64,000 nt of DNA from Sapientia aquatica (GTDB taxonomy: Bacteria > Pseudomonadota > Gammaproteobacteria > Burkholderiales > Burkholderiaceae_D), in assembly GCF_004358105.1 (NCBI RefSeq), contig NZ_SMYL01000005.1:248001-312000 (forward strand). Reading direction: 5' to 3'. A program made the translations under genes and the position numbers. Below are positions 55,045 through 62,670 of this stretch, piece by piece. A model generated the notes under the pieces. That model saw nothing but the letters and a program-made list of their open reading frames with translations, did not search any database and had not been told where the DNA came from. The first letter of the stretch is position 1; every line of letters begins with the position of its first letter.

Positions 55045-55767
55045 TCAATCGACCTGTATGCAGCGCAAAAATGCCTGTTCTAAGGTCGTTGAAGAGAATT
55101 GCTGGCGGCATTGTTCGGGCGTGCCGACAAATAGCAGTTTCCCGTCGTGCAAAATTGCCATTCGGTCGCAAATCTCTTCGACGTCAGCCAAAGCATGGGA
55201 ACTAAAAAACAGGGTGCAGCCGTTTTTCTTCAATTCCTGAAAGCGGGCTTTCAGCATCGCGCGCGCTTTGGGATCGAGTCCGCTCATCGGTTCGTCCAGC
55301 ACATAAAGTTGTTTGTGCGCTAGAAAACAGGCGGCTAATCCGAGCTTTTGGGTCATTCCTTTGGAATAGGCACGTACCGGTTTGGTTAAAGCCGATGCAT
55401 CCAAATCAAGTGCAGCCAGCGTTTGCTGCGCTTCGGGCAAATCATATGGAATCTGCTGCAGCGTCAAGGTGTACTTCAAAAAATCCGCGCCCGTCAGGTA
55501 GTAGGGCGGCATAAAGCGTTCAGGCAAAAACGCCAGCGGTTTGCGCGCTGCCGTATCGTGATGATCGACACCAAAAATCGAAATAGCACCGCTATCCATC
55601 GAACAAAAATCCAGCATACATTTCAGCAGCGTGGTCTTGCCCGCGCCATTCATGCCAACCAAACCAAACGCTTCGCCCGCTTGGACTTCTAAATTAACGT
55701 GTTGCAGGGCGGGCTTATTGCCATAGGATTTAACGACTTCGTGGAAACTCAGTGCGGCAGATGTCAT
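55045..55767 (-). CDS. ABC transporter ATP-binding protein
   Basis: A 240-residue ABC ATPase: Walker A 'GLVGMNGAGKTTLLKCML', signature 'YSKGMTQKLGLAACFLAHKQ', Walker B 'LYVLDEPMSGLDPKARAML', H-loop 'FFSSHALADVEE'. The probable permease partner is at 41522-42307, about 13 kb away at the far end of the same-strand pilus cluster. It sits 110 bases upstream of mshM. The substrate is unknown. Confidence 0.9.
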   Translation of the reverse strand: MTSAALSFHEVVKSYGNKPALQHVNLEVQAGEAFGLVGMNGAGKTTLLKCMLDFCSMDSGAISIFGVDHHDTAARKPLAFLPERFMPPYYLTGADFLKYTLTLQQIPYDLPEAQQTLAALDLDASALTKPVRAYSKGMTQKLGLAACFLAHKQLYVLDEPMSGLDPKARAMLKARFQELKKNGCTLFFSSHALADVEEICDRMAILHDGKLLFVGTPEQCRQQFSSTTLEQAFLRCIQVD

Positions 55768-55876
55768 GGAAGTTTTTGTGAACGGTTATTGTCATCGGCA
55801 ACGATACATCGATGCCTAGTGTTAAATGAGACGTGTTAATTACGTGTCGTTTAGTGTAGTGCAAAATGACAATAAA

Positions 55877-55906
55877 AAAAGGGCTGCAATAAATTGCAGC
55901 CCTTTT
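55877..55906 (-). terminator. Terminator at left end of tRNA-Asn island (original tRNA terminator)
   Basis: Arms 55877-55890 and 55893-55906 form a perfect 14-bp stem with a two-base spacer, then T-runs on both sides. On the minus strand it follows the displaced tRNA-Asn 3' end (55915-55960). Its GGGCTGCA/TGCAGCCC core is nearly repeated at 61086-61113. Confidence 0.85.
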
Positions 55907-55914
55907 GAATTTTT

Positions 55915-55960
55915 TGGCTCCCCGACCTGGACTCGAACCAGGGACCTGCGGATTAACAGT
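55915..55960 (-). repeat. attL: 46-bp copy of tRNA-Asn 3' part
   Basis: Identical over 46 bases to 61122-61167, which is nucleotides 31-76 of the intact tRNA-Asn (anticodon loop to CCA end). Identity stops at both sides. It is a displaced tRNA 3' end left by integration. Confidence 0.92.
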
Positions 55961-56163
55961 TTTATATCATTAACTTCTGTATAGATAAATGGCTCGCCCT
56001 CACTCGCTAAATAACGCCAGATATCGCCGAAATTGTCACGTTCATCAAAATGGCTGTTTTTGTAATTTGACCGGATTGTGCCCTAAACGGTCTCTCATAC
56101 TTTTGCAAAGCGGACGTTAATATTGATTAGAATTTCATCGAAACGGGCTGCTCTAGGGTAAGG

Positions 56164-56658
56164 CTAATTATTAGTTGATGGATACAACTGTATATTTTTA
56201 AATCCACGGAACATGTGCGCTCCAATTTTATTATTACTATCTTCCTCGTAGATATAGACCAAATAAACACTGAGTTGAGATCCCTTAACTAAAAAATAGA
56301 TATCTGTACCTGCTAAGTCGTAAGGTAAACTCCACCTCAAATCAACGGTGTCTTGATAAATTGCTCCAGTTAATTCGTCTTGCCACTTTACGTACAAAGA
56401 AGTTGGCCTGTCGTACTGAAAGCCCAGCCCACCAGCATAGGATTTTTCTAGATTCGCGACAGATTTTCTAGATGGAGCATCAATTTGCGCATTCCATCCA
56501 TCTAAGCGATAGTCAAGAATAGCTGCGTGCTGATCGTCATCATTCATATCAAAATGAAACCCACATGACCGCGTCTTCATGTGCACGAGTTCATAGGCAG
56601 CAAACAAAATCAACCCAACGATAAAGAGAATATTAAAAAATATTTTTGATTTTTTCAT
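56164..56658 (-). CDS. Exported/membrane-anchored protein, paralogue of 56806-57315
   Basis: A 164-residue protein with an N-terminal hydrophobic helix ('FFNILFIVGLILFAAYEL') and no lipobox cysteine. The body has 'SCGFHFDMNDDDQHAAILDY', 'GLGFQYDRPTSLYVKWQDEL', 'TVDLRWSLP' and 'QLYPS', shared in order with the neighbouring gene. The layout recalls DUF2931-type small lipoproteins, a tentative resemblance. Cargo of the integrated element. Shine-Dalgarno is weak. Function unknown; a protective or immunity role is possible but unproven. Confidence 0.65.
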   Translation of the reverse strand: MKKSKIFFNILFIVGLILFAAYELVHMKTRSCGFHFDMNDDDQHAAILDYRLDGWNAQIDAPSRKSVANLEKSYAGGLGFQYDRPTSLYVKWQDELTGAIYQDTVDLRWSLPYDLAGTDIYFLVKGSQLSVYLVYIYEEDSNNKIGAHMFRGFKNIQLYPSTNN

Positions 56659-56805
56659 TTAGAATTTTTAGCCACTGAATCGAACATTTGGTAATCAATC
56701 TCGATGTTTATTTTTACCACTTGCCAATTTAGCTCGGCTTACTTTTGACTGCTCTGTGCCGATCTGGGCAATTAGCATTTCTATTACGCTACTACCGATA
56801 ATCGT

Positions 56806-57315
56806 TCACTTACGGCTATCTGAATTTGGATAAAGCTGAAGATTTTCATATCCCTCATAAATTGAAGAACCAATTATTGGTTTATCTTTTGCACGGGATT
56901 TATTTAACTTTAAATAAACAAAAATTTCAGATCCATGAACAATGAAATACAAATCCGTCGCCTCTAAATTTCGAGGAATCACCGGACGTAAGTCAACAGT
57001 CTTCTCATAAATTGAACCAGAAACATCATCCTGCCATTTCACATATAAAGAAGTTGGCCTGTCATATTGAAAGCCTAACCCCTCAAAATACCATTTATGA
57101 CCTTTTTCAACGTAAGCAGTTTGAGTCTCGGCTATTTTTGCGTTTTCGCCCATCAATAGAAAATCAAGAACTGCTGCGTGTTGATCATCGTACCCCATAT
57201 CAAATCCAAATCCGCAGGACGGTTTCTGAACGAAATAATTATCACACGCCGTCAATGCGAACAGAGTCAGCCCTGCGAGAAATGTTACACGCGAAAATGT
57301 TCGATAAAATTTCAT
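56806..57315 (-). CDS. Small lipoprotein, paralogue of 56164-56658
   Basis: A 169-residue lipoprotein: signal peptide with the lipobox 'LTAC' near residue 24. It shares 'SCGFGFDMGYDDQHAAVLDF', 'GLGFQYDRPTSLYVKWQDDV', 'TVDLRPVIP' and 'LQLYPN' with the downstream gene, so the pair arose by duplication (one lipidated, one with a plain helix). Both are transcribed leftward, away from the rest of the element. Family tentative (DUF2931-like). Function unknown. Confidence 0.68.
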   Translation of the reverse strand: MKFYRTFSRVTFLAGLTLFALTACDNYFVQKPSCGFGFDMGYDDQHAAVLDFLLMGENAKIAETQTAYVEKGHKWYFEGLGFQYDRPTSLYVKWQDDVSGSIYEKTVDLRPVIPRNLEATDLYFIVHGSEIFVYLKLNKSRAKDKPIIGSSIYEGYENLQLYPNSDSRK

Positions 57316-57518
57316 CTGAAATACATTTCTGGTATCTATTCGGGTTTATGTGGTCTGCTCTGGTTTTACCCATCAAGGGAGTACCTCATAAGGCCGCTTC
57401 GTGCCGTTTTGCGTCGTTGACCGCTTTGCTTGAGTATTGCTTTAAGGTATTATTTTGTCAGTTCAACACATAATAACTGAAAATTAATACATAAATAAAA
57501 AAATCAACTTCGACAGGC

Positions 57519-58388
57519 ATGCATACAAATCTAGTGGATAAACAGAAAGCGATTGATGACGCAATTTTAATCACGCCTCAATTTTTAGAGAAATTTAAGG
57601 ACTTGAAAGATAAAGGTGGTCGTATTAGCTCTTCGTCGGACTTTTCCGCGAAACAACGTGAGTTAGCTCCATCTTACGTTTACTTATACGAGTCTAAAGC
57701 AAAATTACAACTCGCTTATTTATTGTATTTGTATGGCGAGGAAAAACTAATTTTGATGTCGCCCGATGAACGCGATGCTCTTATTAACGAAATAAACTTA
57801 TCTCCCGATGATTGTGAAAACAGTTTGCACGTTGATTTTAAAGTTCCCGACAATTTTGCAGATCAGAAATTGGCTATAACTAAGCTTGAAAGTTTGCCTG
57901 AAGCTCGAAGGAAGGAGGCGAAAAATAGGCATGCTTTTTATGGATGCTTTGCGTTAGCCACATTTTTCAATAATTCCGCTTTGATGGCTCATGGCGCTGA
58001 AATGACAACGCTGGTTCCTTTAGCTATTGCTGGAGATGACGATGCTTTTCTTAAGGCGATACAGATTGATTCAATGTTACTTGTTCATCATAAATATTTC
58101 CAAAATCGTAAATTAGAAGCGCAAAGTGGTCAGCAGCCCGAGTTTCTAAGAAAACTTTTGTATCGAGAATCAAATCCTGTTTTGAAGGGGAGAATAGAGT
58201 ATCCGGGGTTGTATATGCTTTTTGGTGTTCTAGATTCCTATAAATGCTTAGATCTCTTTAACCATGACGAAATATTGAATATTGCCGATGCGGCTGGCTT
58301 AGACCGCTTTCAAAATAAGATTGATGATGTCAATTATTTGACTAAGCGTTTAAGTGATTATCGGAAATGGCAGAAAACGTTGCAATAG
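57519..58388 (+). CDS. Unknown helical protein, mobile element cargo
   Basis: A 289-residue protein that I cannot assign. It is predicted mostly alpha-helical, soluble, with no signal peptide or catalytic motif; seen are 'YVYLYESKAKLQLAYLLYLY' and 'LVHHKYFQNRKLEAQ'. Its DNA is A+T-richer than the flanking chromosome. No strong Shine-Dalgarno precedes ATG 57519, so translation may start elsewhere. It lies between the divergent lipoprotein gene and rep. Anti-phage, addiction or element-control roles are all open. Confidence 0.55.
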   Translation: MHTNLVDKQKAIDDAILITPQFLEKFKDLKDKGGRISSSSDFSAKQRELAPSYVYLYESKAKLQLAYLLYLYGEEKLILMSPDERDALINEINLSPDDCENSLHVDFKVPDNFADQKLAITKLESLPEARRKEAKNRHAFYGCFALATFFNNSALMAHGAEMTTLVPLAIAGDDDAFLKAIQIDSMLLVHHKYFQNRKLEAQSGQQPEFLRKLLYRESNPVLKGRIEYPGLYMLFGVLDSYKCLDLFNHDEILNIADAAGLDRFQNKIDDVNYLTKRLSDYRKWQKTLQ

Positions 58389-58498
58389 TCAATGCTGTGA
58401 AATTTAATTTGAGTGCATTCAGTTAAGTTTGCTTGATCCATAAAGTTCGTATCCGTTGCAGGAAACATGTGTATGCCTGCCGAAACGGAGCAACTACG

Positions 58499-59824
58499 AT
58501 GGATGAATTAAGCCGTAATGATCAAACGACGAATAGAGTTAAAGGGGTTTTAGAGGCCGTTGAGATTGTCCTCTTGTCCGGCTTGACCGGACAAGAGGAC
58601 AATCTCGACGGAACAAAGGGTACGCCACCTAGTAACACAGTACCTAATAACTGCAATAGTGACTACTTTAAGCCTCTTCGGTGGGGGGTTGATAGTCTGT
58701 ATTTATCTTATCCCGGTCAATTATCCGAAGTGGTGGACAAAGAGCTGCGGTCATTAAAAACCTTGGCCCAAGAACGCAAAGACCTTGCTGCGAAAGCTCA
58801 ATATTCTTTGGATGGTCATATCTTTGAGGTGAAAGATAAAAGCTCTGGTCTGTTTCCCTTTACGATTGAAGATAATTCGTTTCAGATTCGATTATCCGCC
58901 AGTCACGCAAAAGCATTGCCGATGGCCTACGTTAAAGTTTCGAGCCACTATCTAGCCTATAAAACTCCTCCAGATGCCGAAAGTCATTTGCGCAGCCTTC
59001 TCTATCCTCTCGGCGAAATAAGTCCTCCGAACGTCTCTAGAATTGATTTGTTCGTTGATTTTGCATCGAATGAGGATATGGAGAGTTGGACGCGGTCTGC
59101 TTGGGTGACTAAAGCCAGTGGATTGAGTCAGTTCGTTGAACACCAAACATTTACTGGATGGTCTATCGGGGCTGGCGGTGTGGTGATGGCGCGGCTCTAT
59201 AACAAGCGAATTGAAATTCAAAAGAGTAATAAACTCTATTTGGAACCACTTTGGCGGGAGGCCGGTTGGGATGGCGAATCTAATGTGTGGCGGCTTGAAT
59301 TTCAATTAAAAAGTGAACTACTAAAGCAACTTGGCTTTACCAGTTTGCCCGGTATTGAGGGCAATCTCAATGGCATATGGCGTTACTTAATGACTGATTG
59401 GCTTAAGCTGACTATTCCGAGCCAGACCGATAAAACGCGAAGCAGATGGCCTGTTCATCCGCTCTGGAACCTGTTAGCCGCCACTGATTGGAAAACGCAG
59501 GGCGGACCATTATTGCGGACCTATTCACCGTCTCGCGTTCCTAGTGAAGAGTCTGTCGCACGACGTGCATTAACGTCGCTAGCATCCATTGGTGCTCTGC
59601 GTGGCTTGTCGAACTTTGATGATGCCGTCGATGCGTTAGAAGATGCAATGTACAAATGCCTTGATGGTCAGGCTTTTGACCTAGGCATCACGCATAACGC
59701 GTTATTTCAAGAAAAAGTCGAGATCCTTCAGCGCAAATATAACACTCGTCTCAATCCACCGTTGCCAGAGGTTGAAGACAAGACGTTTGCCAAAGAATAT
59801 CGCCGTCAAACACAAGGCTACTAA
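58499..59824 (+). CDS. Rep_trans-like replication initiation/mobilisation protein
   Basis: A 441-residue protein from ATG 58499 (GGAG 8 bases upstream). Seen: 'RWGVDSLYLSYPG', 'NVSRIDLFVDFASNEDM', 'GWSIGAGGVVMARLYNKRIE' and 'NVWRLEFQLKSELLKQLG'. This pattern, an acidic 'RIDLFVDF' strand followed by 'RLYNKxxE', recalls the Rep_trans family (PF02486) of rolling-circle initiators such as pT181 RepC, phage RstA and Tn916 MobT-type relaxases. A perfect 20-bp inverted repeat lies in its 5' coding part (58562-58606), outside the conserved domain. It ends 2 bases before the excisionase start. The nickase tyrosine is not assigned. Confidence 0.7.
   Translation: MDELSRNDQTTNRVKGVLEAVEIVLLSGLTGQEDNLDGTKGTPPSNTVPNNCNSDYFKPLRWGVDSLYLSYPGQLSEVVDKELRSLKTLAQERKDLAAKAQYSLDGHIFEVKDKSSGLFPFTIEDNSFQIRLSASHAKALPMAYVKVSSHYLAYKTPPDAESHLRSLLYPLGEISPPNVSRIDLFVDFASNEDMESWTRSAWVTKASGLSQFVEHQTFTGWSIGAGGVVMARLYNKRIEIQKSNKLYLEPLWREAGWDGESNVWRLEFQLKSELLKQLGFTSLPGIEGNLNGIWRYLMTDWLKLTIPSQTDKTRSRWPVHPLWNLLAATDWKTQGGPLLRTYSPSRVPSEESVARRALTSLASIGALRGLSNFDDAVDALEDAMYKCLDGQAFDLGITHNALFQEKVEILQRKYNTRLNPPLPEVEDKTFAKEYRRQTQGY
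58562..58606. repeat. Perfect 20-bp inverted repeat inside rep gene
   Basis: Arms 58562-58581 and 58587-58606 are exact complements with a five-base loop CTTGA. It falls within codons ~22-36 of the rep gene in a non-conserved stretch. A stem this long and exact in coding sequence is unlikely by chance. Candidate double-strand origin or oriT; pT181-type plasmids carry their origin inside rep. Confidence 0.8.
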
Positions 59825-59826
59825 CC

Positions 59827-60210
59827 ATGCATGACGATGGCTTGCCATTGCCTGCTATTCGTTGTTTGACGCGAGAACAAGCGGCGCATTATCTGGGGAT
59901 CGGTGCAACTTTATTTAGTGAGTTGGATGTGCCTTGCATCAAATTCGGTCGCCGAACGGTCTACGATAAGGTTGACTTGGATGCGTGGTTAGATGATTAT
60001 AAGCAGCGAGGGCGAGCCGGAAAGGAAACTTTATGGCTCAAGAAATTGGAGTGTTCAAACGACCGGACTCCCGGTTCTATTGGATCAATACTACCCTCCC
60101 GAACGGTCAACGTTTACGCCAAAGCACTGGGACTGAAAGCCGAAAGGAAGCCGAAGCGTACCTCGCCAAGGTCAACCTCGACGCTTACCGTCAAGCCCAT
60201 TTCGGCGTGA
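59827..60210 (+). CDS. AlpA/MerR-like excisionase
   Basis: A short DNA-binding protein. The first ~68 residues contain 'LTREQAAHYLGIGATLF', 'CIKFGRRTVYDKVDLDAWLDDY', a winged helix typical of excisionase (HTH_17/AlpA-like). The rest of the 127-residue frame overlaps the integrase start by 178 bases in another frame and looks like shadow. It starts 2 bases after the rep stop. The true end may be functional or just a late stop. Confidence 0.7.
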   Translation: MHDDGLPLPAIRCLTREQAAHYLGIGATLFSELDVPCIKFGRRTVYDKVDLDAWLDDYKQRGRAGKETLWLKKLECSNDRTPGSIGSILPSRTVNVYAKALGLKAERKPKRTSPRSTSTLTVKPISA

Positions 60211-61043
60211 AATCGGAACGTTCTTGGGAAGAAGCCGTTGTTCGGTATCTCGAACTTAAAGCAAGTTTGCGGAGCTTTAGAGATGTGCAGCGCATTTGTC
60301 GCGGTCTTCATCCTTATTTAGCTGGTTTGAATTTGAACCAGATTACCGGGGATGAAATTTGGCGTATTGCACAAGGTGAATTGAAGCGGGGGAATAAACC
60401 TGCGACGGTGAACCGTTATTTAGCGTTAGTGCGTAATTTGTTGCATATGGCACGCGATGAATGGCAATGGGTTGATACCATCCCTAAAATCCGCATGTTG
60501 TCGGGCGAAGTAGAGCGTGATCGATGGTTGACGAAAGAGGAGGCCGTGCGGTTGATTGCAGCGTGTCCTTCTCACTTGGCTGCCTTAGTCCGTTTTGCGT
60601 TGGCGACTGGTTTGCGTGCTAGCGAGATTACCGGCTTGGAATGGGGTAGGGTAGATTTAGCGCGGCATACCGCATGGTTGAACCAAACCAAAAATGGGAC
60701 CTCGCGAGGGGTTCCTTTAAATGTTGATGCGGTGGCGGTTTTAGTGGAGCAGGTTGGAAAGCATCCTCAATTTTGTTTTACATACAACGGTAAGCCTATC
60801 GGTTGGGATGTCACGAATACCGCTTGGCATAACGCATTACGTAAGGCAGGAATAGAAGATTTTAGGTTTCATGATCTCCGGCACACATGGGCGTCATGGC
60901 ATCGTCAGGCGGGAACGTCGTGCGATGAACTGAAAGATTTAGGAGGATGGAAGTCGCGGGTGATGGTGGATCGTTATGCCAAGTTCGCGACTGAGCATTT
61001 GCAAGTGGCGGCGTCTCGGATTGAATCGATGTTTGGGAAGTAA
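60033..61043 (+). CDS. int: Tyrosine integrase
   Basis: A 336-residue phage-type integrase. N-terminal arm-binding domain 'GVFKRPDSRFYWINTTLPNG' and SAM-like core-binding domain; catalytic domain with 'ATGLRASEITGLEWGRVDL' (Arg), 'KNGTSRGVPLN' (Lys), 'FHDLRHTWASWHRQAG' (His-x2-Arg), and the tyrosine in 'MVDRYAKF'. AAGGA lies about 6 bases before ATG 60033. It lies 78 bases from the intact tRNA-Asn, its likely attachment site. Confidence 0.95.
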   Translation: MAQEIGVFKRPDSRFYWINTTLPNGQRLRQSTGTESRKEAEAYLAKVNLDAYRQAHFGVKSERSWEEAVVRYLELKASLRSFRDVQRICRGLHPYLAGLNLNQITGDEIWRIAQGELKRGNKPATVNRYLALVRNLLHMARDEWQWVDTIPKIRMLSGEVERDRWLTKEEAVRLIAACPSHLAALVRFALATGLRASEITGLEWGRVDLARHTAWLNQTKNGTSRGVPLNVDAVAVLVEQVGKHPQFCFTYNGKPIGWDVTNTAWHNALRKAGIEDFRFHDLRHTWASWHRQAGTSCDELKDLGGWKSRVMVDRYAKFATEHLQVAASRIESMFGK

Positions 61044-61085
61044 CGTGCAAAGGTTGTCACGTTTTTGTCACGGTCTGAAATAGAA

Positions 61086-61113
61086 AAAGGGCTGCATTTG
61101 CATGCAACCCTTT
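61086..61113. terminator. Terminator between integrase and tRNA-Asn
   Basis: AAAGGGcTGCA/TGCAaCCCTTT with one mismatch and a six-base loop. It serves the integrase and, on the minus strand with T-run, the tRNA. It is similar in sequence to the left-end terminator 55877-55906, so the element seems to replace the tRNA terminator it displaced. Confidence 0.75.
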
Positions 61114-61121
61114 GTATTTTG

Positions 61122-61167
61122 TGGCTCCCCGACCTGGACTCGAACCAGGGACCTGCGGATTAACAGT
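61122..61167 (-). repeat. attR: 46-bp repeat in intact tRNA-Asn
   Basis: Identical to 55915-55960; covers tRNA nucleotides 31-76, so the crossover region includes the anticodon loop, a common target of tyrosine integrases. Confidence 0.92.
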
Positions 61168-61197
61168 CCGTCGCTCTACCGACTGAGCTATCAGGGA
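61122..61197 (-). tRNA. tRNA-Asn (GUU)
   Basis: A 76-nt cloverleaf on the minus strand with anticodon GTT at nucleotides 34-36, TTCGAGTCC T-arm, CCA encoded. The acceptor stem pairs TCCCTGA with TCGGGGA (one T-G wobble). It is the integration target of the 5.2-kb element, which restored its 3' end. Confidence 0.97.
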
Positions 61198-61208
61198 ACA
61201 GAAGCGAG

Positions 61209-61238
61209 ATTATAGGGGGATTCGGCTTAATCCGTCAA
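61209..61238 (-). promoter_or_regulatory. Sigma-70 promoter of tRNA-Asn
   Basis: On the minus strand TTGACG (61233-61238), an 18-base spacer, then a perfect TATAAT (61209-61214), about 11 bases before the tRNA 5' end at 61197. Confidence 0.85.
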
Positions 61239-61258
61239 GCGTCTTTCCCCACTATTTT

Positions 61259-62473
61259 TTATAACACCTGGCAAATCGCATCTACTACGCGACCGATGTT
61301 GCTGAAATTGAGAGCGGCGACGCAGATGCGGCCGGTATCAATTGCGTAGATCGAGTTATTGTTGCGTAATTGGTCTACTTGGTCTTTGGTTAAGCCAGAA
61401 TACGAGAACATGCCGCATTGCTGTTTGACGAAGTCGAAGTCATGCCCTGGCGCTTTTTGTTTCAATAAATCGACTAATTGTTCACGATTGGCTTTGATAC
61501 GCACACGCATGGCGGCTAATTCGGATTCCCACAAAGCGCGTAATTCTGGGGTCGATAACACTGTTGCAACCACTTTACCGCCGTGAGTTGGTGGGTTGGA
61601 ATAGTTGGTGCGAATGACACGTTTTAATTGCGACAATACGCGCGCTGATTCAGCCGCATCAGCAGAAACAATGCTCAATGCACCAACGCGCTCGCCGTAC
61701 AGCGAGAACGATTTAGAGAACGAGTTGGACACAAACAATGGGCCGCCGGCATCAGCGAAGCGACGCACTACTTTGCCATCTTCTTCAATGCCCGCGCCAA
61801 AGCCTTGGTAAGCCATGTCAAGGAACGGAATCAAGCCGCGAGTAGTGATGACTTCAATTACCTGCGTCCATTGATCGGCGGTCAAATCTGCGCCAGTTGG
61901 GTTGTGGCAGCAAGCGTGTAACAAAACGATAGAGCCAGCAGGCATGGATTTGAGGCTGTCCAACATGCCTGCAAAATTCACGCCGTGCGTTACCGCATCG
62001 TAGTATGGGTAGTTGTTGACCACGAAGCCAGCGGATTCAAACAGTGCGCGGTGGTTTTCCCAGCTTGGGTCGCTGATATAAACTTGTGAATCTGGTGCGA
62101 AACGTTTCAGGAAGTCGGCACCCAATTTCAGGGCGCCAGTGCCGCCGATTGCCTGCGCGGTGATGGCGCGTTTTTGCGCGATGACATTGCTGTCGGCACC
62201 AAACACCAATTCTTGAACGGCTTTATCATAGGCAACTAATCCGTCAATCGGCAAATAGGTGCGCGGTGTCACGGTGGCGATTAAGTGCGCTTCGGCACGT
62301 TGTACGCATTCCAACAGTGGTACTTTGCCGTTGTCATCGTAATAAACACCGACGCCTAAGTTGACCTTGGCTGGATTGGTGTCAGCGTTAAACGCTTCAG
62401 TGATACCTAAAATAGGATCGCGTGGAGCCATTTCGATGGCGGAAAATAGGGTGGAAGTCGTTGAGGAAGTCAT
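61259..62473 (-). CDS. tyrB: Aromatic/aspartate aminotransferase
   Basis: A 404-residue class I PLP enzyme. Seen: 'NLGVGVYYDDNGKVPLLECV', 'YLPIDGLVAYDKAVQ', 'GTGALKLGADFLKRF', 'LHACCHNPTGADLT', the PLP lysine in 'NSFSKSFSLYGERVGAL', and 'SNPPTHGGKVVATVL'. These are as in TyrB/AspC. It transfers amino groups between aromatic or acidic amino acids and 2-oxoglutarate. It is divergent from uvrB, a common order in Burkholderiales. TyrB versus AspC cannot be settled by motif. Confidence 0.93.
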   Translation of the reverse strand: MTSSTTSTLFSAIEMAPRDPILGITEAFNADTNPAKVNLGVGVYYDDNGKVPLLECVQRAEAHLIATVTPRTYLPIDGLVAYDKAVQELVFGADSNVIAQKRAITAQAIGGTGALKLGADFLKRFAPDSQVYISDPSWENHRALFESAGFVVNNYPYYDAVTHGVNFAGMLDSLKSMPAGSIVLLHACCHNPTGADLTADQWTQVIEVITTRGLIPFLDMAYQGFGAGIEEDGKVVRRFADAGGPLFVSNSFSKSFSLYGERVGALSIVSADAAESARVLSQLKRVIRTNYSNPPTHGGKVVATVLSTPELRALWESELAAMRVRIKANREQLVDLLKQKAPGHDFDFVKQQCGMFSYSGLTKDQVDQLRNNNSIYAIDTGRICVAALNFSNIGRVVDAICQVL

Positions 62474-62670
62474 CGTTGAAGTGAGCTAGAAGTGAGAATG
62501 CAAATGAAGAAAACTAATTTAGAAACACAATTAGAAACACGAAATAAGCGAACTAAGTAAAATACTCGGCTTGGTTGCGAAATAAGCGTTTTAGAACGTT
62601 AGTAATATAACTAGCTTATGCAGCGCAATCAAAAAATAACTCCATATTGTATAACAAAGGCGTAGTTCCC

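Larger units (their letters stand above)
55915..61167. mobile_element. 5.2-kb integrative element in tRNA-Asn
   Basis: The two 46-bp repeats are 5,207 bp apart. Between them lie, left to right, two paralogous exported proteins, an unknown 289-residue protein, a Rep_trans-like replication protein with an internal hairpin, an AlpA-like excisionase and a tyrosine integrase next to the intact tRNA. There are no capsid, tail or conjugation genes. It looks like a minimal mobilisable element or phage satellite that may replicate by rolling circle after excision. Confidence 0.88.

Noticed and set aside
5142-55767. CRISPR array or insertion sequence in the EPS or pilus regions
   Set aside because: No regular direct repeats with spacers, no transposase and no terminal inverted repeats were seen there.
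58458-58480. GCAGG/CCTGC hairpin upstream of rep
   Set aside because: Short and interrupted; not clearly distinct from chance, unlike the 20-bp repeat at 58562.
62474-62670. LexA box upstream of uvrB
   Set aside because: No CTGT-N8-ACAG like sequence was found in the divergent gap.
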